Shown here piece by piece: positions 11,050 to 64,000 of a stretch of 64,000 bases of DNA; the stretch's first letter is position 1, and each line of letters begins with the position of its first letter. Location of the stretch: assembly GCA_039566865.1 (NCBI GenBank), contig CM076947.1, positions 18,477,501-18,541,500 of the forward strand, written 5' to 3'. A model generated the notes under the pieces. That model was not told where the DNA came from, did not search any database, and saw only the letters and a program-made list of their open reading frames with translations. A program made the position numbers and the translations under genes. This DNA is from Aurelia coerulea. Its lineage: Eukaryota; Cnidaria; Scyphozoa; Semaeostomeae; Ulmaridae.

Positions 11050-13085
11050 AGTTGACGAAGATGAAATGTACATTCATTCCAAATTTAATGCCGAAAATTT
11101 CCTGTCACTTGTAAAGCTGGCAAAATTTGGTACTTCTAAGAATCCTGAACAAGCTTATGATAATATTGTCTGCACTTTTTGAAAACTGGTCGACAAACAT
11201 ACCCCTGTAAAAACGAATATGCTAGGAAGTAGTGCTCCTTTATGACTCGAGAAATAAAAAAGGGAATTTATACCAGAACGAGACTGAAGAAAAAACGTTA
11301 CCAAAATCATCTTTAAAAGACAAAGAAATATTTGTGTTTCCTTGAGAAAAAAGGCAATTAAACAGCATTTCAAACAAGCAACAGAATTGGGACTGGTATC
11401 GAATCGTCATTTCTGGAACCTTGTCAAACCTTTCCTCTCTAACAAAGGAGGCTTGGCGGGTAGTGATGTCTCCTTAGTTAGAAATAATGCAATCGTCACC
11501 ACACACAGAGACCTGACGGAGATCTTTAACGATCATTATATCAATATTGTAGAAAAGTTTAGCGGTGTAAAGCCTTGCAACATTGCAGATACGGTTGCGG
11601 CTGGTGATGATCGGCATATCATTAAGTTGATTCTTGAAAAATAAAAAAACCATCCAAGTATTTTAGCTATCATTCAAAATCCTGAAATAGATTTCAATTC
11701 ATTTTCCTTCCACGAAGTAGAAGATTGTCAAGTCAGGGAACAACTAAGGTCTTTGGACGGTAGGAAATCAATGGGCGATGACCAAAACTGGTGCCGTTAG
11801 CTGCAGACGAGCTTGTACTCCCTTTATCAGATGCTATTAATTGCAGCATACGAAGCCATAGGTTTCCAAATAATGAAAAACGTGCCGCTGTCTGTCCTTT
11901 AGATAAAGGAGAGGCAACTCGTACAGTTGAACGAAACTTTCGTCCACTCAGTATTCTCAATATTTCTCCAAAGTCTATGAATAAATTTGAAAAATCAACT
12001 TATTCCATACCTAGATGAAACGCTTTTCCTTTTTCATTGCTGCTGCAGAAAATCGTATGACACACAGCATGTCCTACATGCCTATGGCTTGGATGAAAAT
12101 GCTGTCGTCCTTATTTACTCTTATCTGAAACGGCGGAAACAGTCTGTGAGAATCAATAATACGTATAGCTCTTTTCAAACTATTTTATCATGTGTACCTC
12201 AAGGCTCTGTTTTGGGCCCCATTTTATTCAATTTTTACATAAACGACCTTTTTCTATTTATCAAAACACTCTAACTTCTTTTTCCAAGACTCTATCAAAT
12301 TTGATTGAGGTGCTGGAAGAAGAAGCTGGAGTTGCTTTGACTTGGCTAAAACAAAATCAAATGATAGCTAATGCAGAAAAATCCCATGCACTCCTAAGGA
12401 AAAATGATCAAATGGGAAAAAATGGTTAAATTGCTATGTATTCAACACCCAACTATATTATAAACAGAACTTTGAACAGCATATCTCTGAACTTGCAGAA
12501 ATGTCGCATCACATCTCATTGTTTTAAAAATACTGAAACAAGATATGGCTTTAATGAAAAGAAGATTCTTGTCCAAAGCTTTGCATATTCAAATTTTGAT
12601 TAATGTCTTCTAGTATGGTACTTCTCATCAGCTAAATCTTTACAAAAGATTGAGAAGATTCAAGAACGTGCCGTTAGATTTTTACACAATGATCACCTTA
12701 GTTCATATAGCGACTCACTTTCAAATCAGAAAGGTGCACTATGCATGTCTCCCGTTTAAGAGTTCTCTTGATAGAAGTTTTAAGACTTTAAACAATTTGA
12801 AGCCCTCTTTCATGCACGGTATTTTCAAAATAAAATCTTCTAAGTACTCATTATGCAACTCCAATGACTTTAAGCATTATAGACCAAATCAAGTCACCTT
12901 TGGTTCCAATAGTCTTAGATCGTCTTTGGTTCCAATAGTGTTAGAGTCCTCGAATCTGGAATGCACTGCCAAGTGAAATGAAATCAGCTGAAGACCTAAA
13001 CAGTTTCAAAAAATATGATAAGAAAATGGGATGGCCCAGATTGTAAATGTAGTGCCTGTCAATATGTATCTATGAACTAGTTTTC
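11050..13085 (+). pseudogene. Heavily decayed Jockey-like LINE (family B), copy 2
   Basis: Plus-strand fragments in shifting frames keep the family B order. The EN-RT linker is near 11150-11350 (YDNIVC...VDKHTPVKTN). 11342-11644 reads 'ATELGLVSNRHFWNLVKPFL' and 'FNDHYINIVEKFSGVKPCN'. RT is at 12000-12274 ('YDTQHVLHAYGLDENAVVLI', 'PQGSVLGPILFNFYINDLFL'). The C-terminal domain is at 12640-12976 ('LNNLKPSFMHGIFKIKSSKY'). Multiple stops and frameshifts make it the oldest LINE copy here. Part of the palm including YADD is missing around 12275. Confidence 0.8.
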
Positions 13086-14790
13086 TTTATTAATAGTTAG
13101 ATTATCAAAATACTGTAAAAATATTTATTTATGTGATTATATATTCATCTATTTTAGATTAGTTTACTTTGTACATTTGTACATAGTAAGCCAGATGATG
13201 TAAATAATCGATGTAAAATAATTTGACGAACAAAGGCAGTTGCTCGAATAATTTCATTTCAGTTGGCGGGCAAGATCTGCATTTTATTTTGGCGCACACA
13301 GTGTATAGTCCCCATAACGGCCGGCGAACTGCCGTTAAGTTTCACTTCAATAAAACATTTTATCCATCAGAGTACTCTTGATCATTTTTGAGGAAGACCT
13401 TCTTCTCCCCTAGTTTTCTGCTAAGTGGACATATTCGGCTTTAGATTCAATAGGATTTGATTACGTCTGCAATAGCCTACGAATTCAGGTACTTTTTAAT
13501 GGGTGCTAGCGATGCCTTCAGCAGGATTTGAGTAGCAACTCTATGAAATACTCAGCCGCCAGCAATTTACTCTACACCTTGCGGCTGGAGAATAAGGCTT
13601 CTCTGAATCCTGCTTGCTACTACATTAGGGTGACTTTGCAATCCAAAATTGCTTTTTCATGTTTAGGAATTGAATCTTTTTTGTGAAATTTTAACTTGCT
13701 CCTTAGAAGTAGAATACACGACGTTTAATGTCGATGCATTTTATCTTCTCATCTGATATTTTATTCAAAAACACCTTGGAACTCTTGATTAGATTCATTC
13801 GATTGATTTTGTAGTTAAATACTCTTTCAGTTACCTGAACGGCTGAAAGCTCCAAAATTTTCATGTATGAATGTTGATTAGAGAGGGAATTTTTAATTTC
13901 TGCTGAAGGGCAGCCCTTCTCAAAAAATCAAATATGAAAAATATCATACCGAGTGAATCAGAAAAAAGAATCCCCTTTTGAAAGGTCACGGCTCCCTGGA
14001 TATCAAAACAATGATATTGGCAAATATATAGTTTTATGGTAGAAATGTTCAAATTTACTATAAAATTTACCTGACTAAAATCGGCTATTCCATTCTGAAA
14101 TTATGAGGCATTTTCTCCAGAAAGCATCTTCAAAAAACCTTCAAAACGTGCCCAAAGTCATGAACAGATTTCCCTAACATTTCTGCCTTACAATGACTTA
14201 CAGCAATGACTTGTGAACGCTTTAGCACTTGCTATCCTCTTGGGAGGATGAACAAGTTCTCCCCCTGGTATGGATGGCTTATTCAGGGGGATTCCATTCT
14301 CCCAAGAGGACAAAATACATGAATTTGTGTGAGTGTCATCAATTTTAAGAAGGAACATGTGATCATTGTTTTTATTCGTTTTTGCAGGTTTTTTGAAGGG
14401 GCTTTCTGCAGAAAATCACCCATATCCACGGGAGGGAATGGCCGATTAAGGCCGGGTAATTTACTGAACCTAATTGAACATATTGGCAATAAAACAAGAC
14501 ATTTTTCAATATTATTGCTTTGATATTCATGGAGCAGTGGCCTTCCAAGCGGGGATCCTTTTCTCTGACTCACCTGGTATGAAATAAGTGACAGTAGACG
14601 ACAGAGATACAGCGGTCCAGGAGATATAGTAGATATTGGAGACAAAGAGTCTGAAAATAGAACAAATCAGGCCACCCTCCACCTCTTGTCCTACAGTTGG
14701 ATCACCTGGGGAGAGAAAGTCCTTCCATTATTAAGAGAGGATGGCACAGCAATATTAATGTTTTTATATTTTAGGGTATTCATCATCAAG
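13086..14790. other. Gene-less stretch with two small hairpins
   Basis: No exon or element end is recognised. An imperfect inverted repeat of about 45-bp arms spans 13505-13630 (arm tips gcaggatt...agtagcaa and ttgctact). A second short one lies at 14228-14310 ('atcctcttgggaggat' and 'attctcccaagagg'). TPC domain I S5 would be expected somewhere upstream of 15199, but I could not identify it here. Confidence 0.4.
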
Positions 14791-15048
14791 GACACGATTG
14801 TAACTTTATTCGTACCTTTATTCGTATCATTAAAGACATGATCGTAACTTTATTCGTAACGTTTTTCGTATCGTAATCTTAGCATTAAAGACACGATCGT
14901 AACTTTATTCGTACCTTTATTCGTATCGTTAAAGACACGATCGTAACTTTATTCGTAACGTTTTTCGTATCGTAATCTTAGCATTATAGATACGATCGTA
15001 ACTTTTGTCATATCGTAATCTTAGCATTAAAGACACGAATGTAAGTTT
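14790..15048. repeat. Minisatellite, units of about 45-56 bp
   Basis: At least five tandem units built from 'aaagacacgatcgtaacttt', attcgtacc or attcgtaacg, 'tttttcgtatcgtaatctta' and gcat. Two alternating unit types (short with 'attcgtacctttattcgta', long with 'cgtaacgtttttcgtatcg') imply higher-order amplification. It ends about 150 bp upstream of the first recognised TPC exon. Confidence 0.85.
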
Positions 15049-15198
15049 CTGATTAATTTCAGTTTCTATTCCGCGTTTCTTCTGTGGGCTAATTGGCGAG
15101 TGTCATATTCCAATCTTAACTCTGTTCGACCCTCTCCGTATTTTTAATAGTTGTCAAAAGAGTAAAACAAAACATGTAATTGAAACCTTTCTTTGCAG

Positions 15199-57062
<41,864 letters not shown>

Positions 57063-57302
57063 CAGGAAGGTATAAAATACTGACTGACTGCTTGAGGTAA
57101 ACCCTCGCTTGCTTGAAAATTAGCTTGTGATGTCCAGTTAGCTGGTAAAGCGCTTTAAACACAGGTGCCATTCATTAGGTGTGCAATGAGTCTTTAGAAA
57201 AGAGTATATCGTACAGCTAAAACTTAAAACCAATCGGTATTGGTAAAATTTTGATAGTACAAGCAAAGTAATCTACATAATCTTAAGACTACTTGGTAGC
57301 CC

Positions 57303-57308
57303 AATAAA
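57303..57308 (+). terminator. Candidate polyadenylation signal
   Basis: AATAAA 241 bp after the stop codon of the TPC2-like gene, followed by T-rich sequence (atttttctcatt). It is the first canonical signal downstream of the stop. Confidence 0.5.
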
Positions 57309-58039
57309 ATTTTTCTCATTCTAGATAATTACTCTACATCTACTGGCTTTTTCATAAAATGTTCCCGCATCTAAAGTCCAACTTCACAAAAAAACAACTC
57401 ACTGACTTCTGAAGTAAGGCCAAAACCGAAGGGCAAAATGCGATGCCAAGCAAAAACAGGTTCTTCGATTTGGATGATTTCAAATTGTGGCATTTGTTTA
57501 AAGGGTATGTGCAAGGCTATAAGCTTGCATTTGCAAAGAGCAAAAGCATCTAAAACTAGCCTTTTTCAAATCGATGTCCCACATGTGCTGTGAACAGTTG
57601 ATAGCCAACGAAACAATGGTGTGTCTGAATGTTTTCTGTGTTCTATTTATAGAGAAGCCTATGTACCATTGCACACTCCCGTTAAGATGGCCAAAAATGA
57701 TGTTCCTTTCATTACGATTTCATGATATCATGATTGCCACAACTAATCTGCAAGACATTTTGAAGATTATTCTAAAGAGAGGAACACTTACTTGTTGGCT
57801 TACATTTATTTTTGGGATGTAAATAATTTCAAGCAAAATTTGTTTTGTGAATTGTGATTTCCAATTGCTTATTTTTGCATTCGCTTAGTTTTACAATTGA
57901 TGATTTGAGACGCAGGCGTTTAATCTCTTAAAATGTTGCAAAAATGGTCAATGCATCCTCTGTTTGATCTACAGTCGTGGCCAAAACTTTTAATTATTTG
58001 GTTGCAAGATGTTTGTGGCTCTGTTTGTGGTTTTATTTC
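57309..58039. other. Post-gene stretch, nothing recognised
   Basis: Several short open frames but no domain. 'acagtcgtggccaaaac' at 57970 resembles termini of Tc1-type elements in other animals, but no partner end is present. Confidence 0.35.
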
Positions 58040-58165
58040 ATTCTTTTTTCATTCATCTTATGACCTCTGGGTAGACAAAATAGTTTGCTCCTTTAGGTAT
58101 CATCCCTGTAGTAGGGTAGCGTTAGCTGTAGGTATAGTAATTAGTAATCATGTATTGCAAATTTT
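58040..58165 (+). mobile_element. Possible CR1-like (family A) 3'UTR scrap
   Basis: 'gacctctgggtagacaaaat' then agtttgctcctttaggtatc atccctgta, followed by ggtatagtaattag, follows the pattern of 52785-52850 (ggccatggggtagtc...ttttgctcctcatggtatc...). Diverged, and no coding part. Confidence 0.4.
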
Positions 58166-58169
58166 TAAT

Positions 58170-59386
58170 TGAATATAGAGTAGCGTCGCCCATTATGGCC
58201 GGTCGCCCATTATGACCGACTAGCAAGAGAGATTAGATTTCAGGGGACTGACGACTAGTAATAAAATTGCCATTGCGCGGAAAATCTTTGCTGACATCTG
58301 TTTTGTCATGATTTGACCTTCACTCAAGTTCATTTGCATTGAAACCCGACGAGATGGTTTGTGCATATCTCTAATTGATTCTTTCAAGTATTGCAAATTT
58401 CATGATTCTATTTACATTCCTTCCTTCTTTTTCGTTCGCTCGGCACCTTGCGGCTTGAAATTTTTGGAATATGCTTAGATTTTTCAGAAGTCCTGTCTCT
58501 AGAGAGGAAATCTACAATGAAACCAAAGCAAAGTGACTTCTGATTCAGATTTTAGGTTTTGAAGTCTCAATGCTGCTAATGGCTATTTTCGTCGCCCATT
58601 ATGCCCATCAGTTTACAAGAGAAGTTTCCAATCGCTTCGAAATATTAGAATGCAAAATTTATTTAAAAAATCGTCAATTTGGGTTAAAATCTTACTTACT
58701 GACTTGGAAAATCATCGAAACCCAAAAAAACGCAGCAATACATTAAGTCTATTTCCATTTTAGAAGCTATGCCAAAACTCATCCATCCAATCGCAAGAGA
58801 TAAGGCAGGATTTAGAACAACTCGAAACATGTATTTAAATTGCTAAAACTCGAAGTTTAGGTTAATTCTTATTGATATTTTTGTGTTTAAAGTACCACAA
58901 AGAACGATAATTAAAACTGTTTTTCTTATTAAAACTTTTTACCGGAGAGTAGCGTTCATTGTTTCTCCTGCGGCCATAATGGGCGACGCTCGAAGAAAAC
59001 GATGTTTTTACCCCCTTCTTTAAAATCTTCTAAAATCAGTATAAGGAGTTTACGTAAAAAGTCAATACTGTGTGATCTTTTTTTCCATTAGTTGGTGATA
59101 TAATCTCGCTATTTGGTTTTTTCATTAAAGGGAATGTTAGCATATAAAAGTGGCTCAAGCCTTTTGCGGTCAATTTCTAGCCTATCAGATGTCAGTATTT
59201 CATGTTGACGTAGATCAGTTACCGAAATATGGTGCGGCACGTGTGATCGCCTATTGTCTTTGTAAAGTTATTTTTATCAAATGCTTATATATGCTTACAT
59301 TCCCTTTAAGTGCTCTTTTTGGATCTAAATCAGAACTTCGCGACGACATGGGCATAATGGGCGACACCACTCTACATAAAAAAATT
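58170..59386. mobile_element. DNA element with gtcgcccattatg-type inverted ends
   Basis: Left tagagtagcgtcgcccattatg and right cataatgggcgacaccactcta are inverted. The core motif also occurs internally: gtcgcccattatg at 58202 and 58590, and its complement at 58978 next to 'gagagtagcg', so a shorter element (to about 58995) may be nested or tandem. Bases 59155-59315 recur at 2466-2600. No transposase recognised. Confidence 0.55.
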
Positions 59387-60470
59387 GTAAGACCACATTT
59401 TTGTCAACAACGTTTCTTGGTGTAACGAAATGGAACCCTACCACTCTGCCTATTTTACTCTCTTGAAGCTCATTTAGATCAACTTTCCACGTAGATTCTA
59501 AATTTTGAGGCTGTTTTTTTTAATTTCGGAGCCATTTTGCTATGACCTCACAATGAAATCTATAGACATTCTCAGAAATTATAGTGTTTCTTCCGACTAG
59601 GGGTGTGACCCAAAAATTGTGTTAATCAGTTGGATTTTACACCACTCTATGCCCATTTCATTGCTATGATTTGTTTGCAAAATATCGAAACTCCACGAAC
59701 AATATTGGTTCAGGGAAAAAGGTAGTGGAGGGCGTTGAGTCCACAGTTTAAGACCACCCTTGGAAAAGCGTAAAAAAATTCTGTGCTTTTGAGGTAAGAG
59801 CCTGTGATGTTCGATTATTCAAGTAATGAAATAATTCTTGAACATTAATTCGAATAACGATGTGATTTGTAACTACAAGCTAAAAATCCAAGGGCTGGTC
59901 TTAAACTGGTCTTAATATTGAACTGCTGTTGTTAAAATTTCTAAAACTTGACTGTAGCTTGTGAAGCAGCTTTTCCCTGGCAACAAAATAATACAATGCA
60001 TTGAGAAAATTCTTTCGCACCTTTCTCAAACAAAATAATGTTTCCAATGGTCAAAAATTCAATTTTAGCAGTGTCTGAAAAAGTGAAAATTGGATCTTCC
60101 CCCTTCTAGAACCTCCCTGTCCTCCCAGATAAGTTTCATTTAAATCTCAATGAGATTTTTGCATTCTCAACACATTAATCTAGCAAACTATGTCTCAAAT
60201 TTCCCTTGCATGATTTAGCTTCAGAATAATCAATAAAACAATTTTGCCCCTCGCTCCCTGGCCTCGTTTTGAGATTCATTCAAATGTCAAATTTGGACCA
60301 TGCAATTTTGCTCAAAAGTGAGACACACTTTTATCTGCCTATGCTTTTTCTATATGTCTACCAAATTTCAGCCACTTACATCAAACCGGTGGGTACAGGG
60401 AGCTGTATGAATACCTATTGCTTTGCTGAAAATTTGATTATGAGAAAAGGGCCTTGATAGGTTTTTTTAG
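59387..60470. other. Intergenic, nothing recognised
   Basis: No exon, terminal repeat or conserved frame could be supported in this 1.1 kb. Confidence 0.4.
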
Positions 60471-60479
60471 CGTATTATA

Positions 60480-60632
60480 GACAATTTGCGCTAAAAATGG
60501 CTGCGAGGAATTTTTACCAAGATGCGCTGCATTCTTTAATCGAATTCCTATAGAATCGCTAAAGATTCTTAATTAGAACGCAATGTATCTTGGTAAAAAA
60601 TTCCTCGCGGCCATCTTTAGCGCAATCGCCTA
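60480..60632. repeat. 150-bp hairpin (palindromic MITE-like)
   Basis: Left arm 'tttgcgctaaaaatggctgc', gaggaatttttaccaagatg; right arm 'atcttggtaaaaaattcctc', gcggccatctttagcgcaat. Arms of about 60 bp with few mismatches around a loop containing 'cgaattcctatag'. Confidence 0.75.
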
Positions 60633-60986
60633 TTCCACTGTTGTAAATGATTAACATTAATCTGGCGACAAGAGTAAACAGAATAATCCTAATGCCTCAA
60701 TCCTATATGTATTTAGCGCAGAGTTTACAATGACAATTCAATTTCAAGTTTTTCAATTTTTAATGGTGATAACTTGCTACAATTTACTGGAGCGTCGTTA
60801 AACTTTAAAATAAAAGAAGTGAATTATAACAGCAACAAAATGACTAATATAAGTATGTAACAGTAGCTGAAATACAGCAATAAACTAAATATTAAATATT
60901 GAATGAGTAAAACTAATTTCAACTATACATAGTGCTAACTCTCTATAATTATTGAGGTAGGAATGGGAAAGGGGTAGTGGTTATGT

Positions 60987-61328
60987 TCAATTGGCATTAT
61001 CATCTGAACGTAATTCAATAGACTTTCTTATGAAACATGCTACCCATTTAATTATCTGGAGGTCCTCACATGACATCATGTAAATAACTTTTTGTTCGGA
61101 TGTGAGAAGCTTGAAGTTTATGACAGAATTCTCAATTTTCTCATACAGTTCATTTCGTAAACTGTGGTATTTAGGGCAGGTAGTCATGAAATTTTGTTCA
61201 TCTTCAATGATGGTTTTATTACAAAGGCATGTCACACGTTCCGCGGCACGTTCTGTCCTCGACTGGCAAATTATTTCTCCGGCCGACCTCCTTGCGCAGT
61301 CTATGATCGCTGCATCGGAATTTTGCAA
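60987..61328 (-). pseudogene. LINE-type RT C-terminal knuckle fragment (unassigned family)
   Basis: 113 codons: 'RVTCLCNKTIIEDEQNFMTT', CPKYHSLRNELYEKI and 'WVACFIRKSIELR'. The C-x-C...ED-x-x-(H/N)F...C(P)xYxxLRxxL pattern is the C-terminal zinc-knuckle tail of many invertebrate LINE ORF2 proteins. Here His is replaced by Asn (EDEQNF). It is preceded by no RT domain, so this is a 5'-truncated scrap. Confidence 0.55.
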
Positions 61329-61898
61329 AGCACCTTCTGAGCAACTTGTCGGTTAATTTAGTTTAAGCTTCGCGCTGAAAATATCCTTTCAAATGTCCTT
61401 TATGGCCCGTTTTACAATTTCATATTTTTCAACTTATTTGGATTTGAATCGATTCCAAATGTCTCAAGGTATAGACAGCAAGAGTTTACCCAGCTGACAT
61501 GGTTGTTTATTGCAAATGAAATCTGTCATTGAAAGCTCGTAATCCATCCAATAGGAAATCATAGGCACTTGAAACCTCCTTTAGTTCTCATATATTCCTC
61601 GTCATATAAACAGCATTTTCCTAGATGAAAGTAAAATTCTTTGAAATTAGTAGAAATTGTGGGTGGATGTGTGCTATCCAACGATCTAAAAATCCAAAAA
61701 TTGCTCGGATAAAATGTTTTATTGGGGTACAGTAAACCTGAAGTATGGGAGGGGGAAGAGGCAATTGATATTTTCAAGAAAACATAAATTCCAAATATTT
61801 GACTTTGGTGCTTGCTCCCTCCCTCCACAACGGTGTGTCGTATACTATTGATCATGCTGTGAAATGGAACAAAGAGAAACATTAGGACAAGTGAAGTA

Positions 61899-62272
61899 CC
61901 GTAAAAGCTCTATTAAGTCCCCCCAGGGGTCTCATTTAATTTTTGAATTCTCCAGACGGGGGAGCTTGAAAGAGAGGGGGCTTATTCGCAAAATCGAATG
62001 ACAAGGGTATGTATGATAGATTTTTAGTTCTTTTACACCATATTTTGCGAATTCAACATAATTTACGAGTCAAATACATGAATTCGACACAGTCTTGTTC
62101 CAAACCATATCAAAATTAACATTAAAACTTGTTTAGCTAAACAAATGGATAATCCTTGGTAACTTCTGAAATTTAATGTAGAGGACTTAATAAAGAGGGG
62201 GCTTGTTTGAAATTTTGGCTCAGAGGAGATGGGGCTTATTAGAGAGGGGTGGGCTAAATAGAGCTTTTACGG
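61899..62272. mobile_element. MITE with ccgtaaaagctctatt ends
   Basis: Left ccgtaaaagctctattaagt and right aaatagagcttttacggc are inverted over about 16 bp. Subterminal purine-rich blocks such as 'gagagggggcttatt' (61972) recur as 'taaagagggggcttg' (62192) and 'agatggggcttattagagag' (62227). No coding content. Confidence 0.65.
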
Positions 62273-62394
62273 CAAGTCTACCTTGCAACAAACCTTGCAA
62301 CTGCAGACATGGGGCAAGTAATGCACATGTCTAAGACTGATGCTGGGGTATTCATAGATGGGACTCACTGGACTCAGCTTTCAGTCTAGGGTAA

Positions 62395-62612
62395 GACGGG
62401 GTAAAGTGAACTATTTTGGGGGTTTTTCAAGGATATCCTAAAGAGATTGCAGCTGAGGGCAAACTTTTAAACGTTGTTTTGACATTATGTCTTTGGGTCA
62501 GTTTATCCAGCAAAAATATTTTTCAAATATTTTTCCATTGTCTCATAAAAGAGCTTTCTTTGGCGACCGCTGTGCCAAGTTCACTTTACCCCCAGGCCGG
62601 GGTAAAGTGAAG
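62395..62612. mobile_element. MITE with ggggtaaagtgaac ends
   Basis: acggggtaaagtgaactatt (62397) is inverted at 'aagttcactttacccc' (62577), followed at once by a second direct copy 'ggccggggtaaagtgaag'. Element limits are uncertain. Confidence 0.5.
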
Positions 62613-62865
62613 TACTCAGCAATTGTTCGATAAAACCAATAAACCAACTGATGCTGGTAATACCAACAAGGACAGCTTTTATAAGACAAAAGCACTAGTT
62701 GCTTTTGATTGACACCTGAATTAAAAGCGATTATCGATCGGAGACAAAGGAAATTCTCTCAACCAGTAAATCAAAACAAACAAAGCCGCAAAAGTTTCCC
62801 TGAAACCCAGGTAGCTAGCGCGCCCGTTGTGCATTCCAAAAATTCTTTTTAAGAGCAAACATGAG

Positions 62866-63045
62866 CATAGATCGAAAGAAGGAAGATATATCTACATATG
62901 TTTTTCATATGCTTGGTTCAAAACCCGATTGGGAGTCGATTCAATTCTCTTCTTTTTTGGGTGTAATTAAAACACTTACTGCTCAGCTTCTGAACCAAAG
63001 AAATGAAATGCCTGAGGTAGATATGTAGATATATCCTTCTTCCAG
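62866..63045. repeat. Inverted repeat with gaaggaagatatatctacat arms
   Basis: 'aagaaggaagatatatctac' (62876) against 'gtagatatatccttcttcc' (63024). Arms of about 25 bp with 130 bp between. Possibly a small MITE. Confidence 0.55.
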
Positions 63046-63354
63046 GGCATCTTTTAACATTGTAACTAGTGGGCCATTGGCCCAGTAGGCCCCCTTCCTG
63101 GCCCAGTAGTGAAGTAAAAATCCCCGTTTTTGGCCCACTAGTTTGGGCCCTATTTGTTAATTTGCTTTATTGTTTTATCCCGTTATAGTCAAGCACCAAA
63201 CAGTTCTTTCAGTGAAATCGAGAGATATAGACACTTAGCCTTAGATAAACCTTTCTCTTTGAACATTCTTCACGCATTAGATAGACTTTACTGATACAAT
63301 TTACACAGGGGTCGTGTTTGGGCTTACCAATGTCCAACAAACATGGACAGAAAG

Positions 63355-63480
63355 TGTTGTGGCGCAGTGGTGCCTGCAATCCTCTGGCTTTGCAGGCAGA
63401 ACAATCCGGTGGACAAGGTTTGAGCCCAGGTAGAGTCCACCGCTTAAGTGTCATGACCAAGGGACACAGATTCGATTAAG
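63355..63480 (+). mobile_element. tRNA-headed SINE-like sequence
   Basis: tgtggcgcagtggtgcctgc holds an A-box-like element; aaggtttgagcccaggtaga holds a B-box-like GGTTTGAGCCC. An internal hairpin cctgcaat...tttgcagg sits at the anticodon-arm position. No intact tRNA cloverleaf, so it is called SINE-like. From 63480 to 64000 nothing is recognised. Confidence 0.5.
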
Positions 63481-64000
63481 TCTCCTCTACTTCTGCATTC
63501 CCAGCGCTTGGTGCTAAAATATTCACCTTCACTTAATTCGATTATATGCAGTTCTAAATGACAAAATGGGCAGTTCTTAAACAGAGGCCAACAAAGTGTG
63601 GGAACAGAGGAACGCCGTTCCCAGGAAATTTTTGCAAGATTTTAGGCTGTAGGAAATTTTTTGAAAAGGTGAATTCTGCGTTGCCGTCCAATGCGGTAGA
63701 ACCGTAACCTGTCATAATCGTTATCTAGAAGACAATATTGATGCCTGCAGTAACTTTAATTAGGCAGGATCTTGACCAAGAGACTTGTATCAAGAATTTG
63801 GAAAAAGAGTGGTTATTGTTAGTAGATATCGTCCAGGTCAACCCTATCATTGAGCTGTTCAGTTGCTTGTGCCTAGGCAGTGCTTTTCGTTTCCAGGAAG
63901 GAAGAAGTGGCAACCATATTGCATTTTCGTTGCTCACTTTCATGACAAAAGTCATGTGCAATTTGTAACCTACAGTTACCGTGCCTATTTTGAGCTACCT

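Overview
The window is animal (metazoan) nuclear DNA. It is AT-rich and intron-rich, with GT-AG introns, and holds one host gene spread over at least 42 kb whose introns are packed with transposable elements. The element mix (CR1-like elements with a 2A-like peptide, Penelope-like elements with hammerhead ribozymes, REL-endonuclease LINEs sitting in ATT microsatellites, many TA-flanked MITEs and tRNA-headed SINEs) suggests a marine invertebrate, plausibly a cnidarian. The species cannot be fixed from this sequence alone.

Host gene: a two-pore channel (TPC2-type, TPCN2-like) runs on the + strand. Fourteen coding exons (15199-57062) could be placed with mutually compatible splice phases. They cover the domain I pore loop and S6, the linker, domain II S4, S5, pore and S6, and the C-terminus with its stop codon. 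Domain I S1-S5 was not found and probably lies upstream of the window or in the first 15 kb. Domain II S1-S3 should lie in the 18-kb intron between 29507 and 47432; only two weak candidate exons were seen there. The filter motifs TAN and VNN are intact. The domain II pore-loop exon carries a 10-residue internal duplication.

Retrotransposons: three LINE families are present. Family A (CR1-like) has a 5'-truncated copy at 0.8-2.5 kb, a near-complete but broken copy at 5.15-9.3 kb (minus), a 3'UTR scrap at 29.8 kb, a C-terminal fragment at 52.2-52.9 kb (+) and a possible scrap at 58.1 kb. Family B (Jockey-like) has copies at 3.2-4.5 kb (-), 11.05-13.1 kb (+, very decayed) and 20.6-24.5 kb (-, interrupted by two MITEs). 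Family C (R4/Dong-like, REL type) has two 3' fragments at 17.9-20.6 kb, each bounded by (ATT)n. A head-to-head pair of Penelope-like elements fills 33.9-40.2 kb, flanked by a 13-bp direct repeat and with a hammerhead core at each outer end; three DNA elements are nested inside it.

DNA elements and repeats: at least five TA-flanked mariner-type MITEs, one hAT-type element (8-bp TSD), one Mutator-type element (9-bp TSD), one TTAA-flanked element, several foldback elements including a 1.5-kb near-palindrome (26.8-28.3 kb), a ~38-copy minisatellite (43.1-44.0 kb), a second minisatellite just upstream of the first recognised exon, and three SINE-type repeats. Downstream of the TPC gene (57-64 kb) there is no recognisable host gene, only mobile-element debris.

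All family assignments rest on reading motifs by eye. No alignment or search was run.
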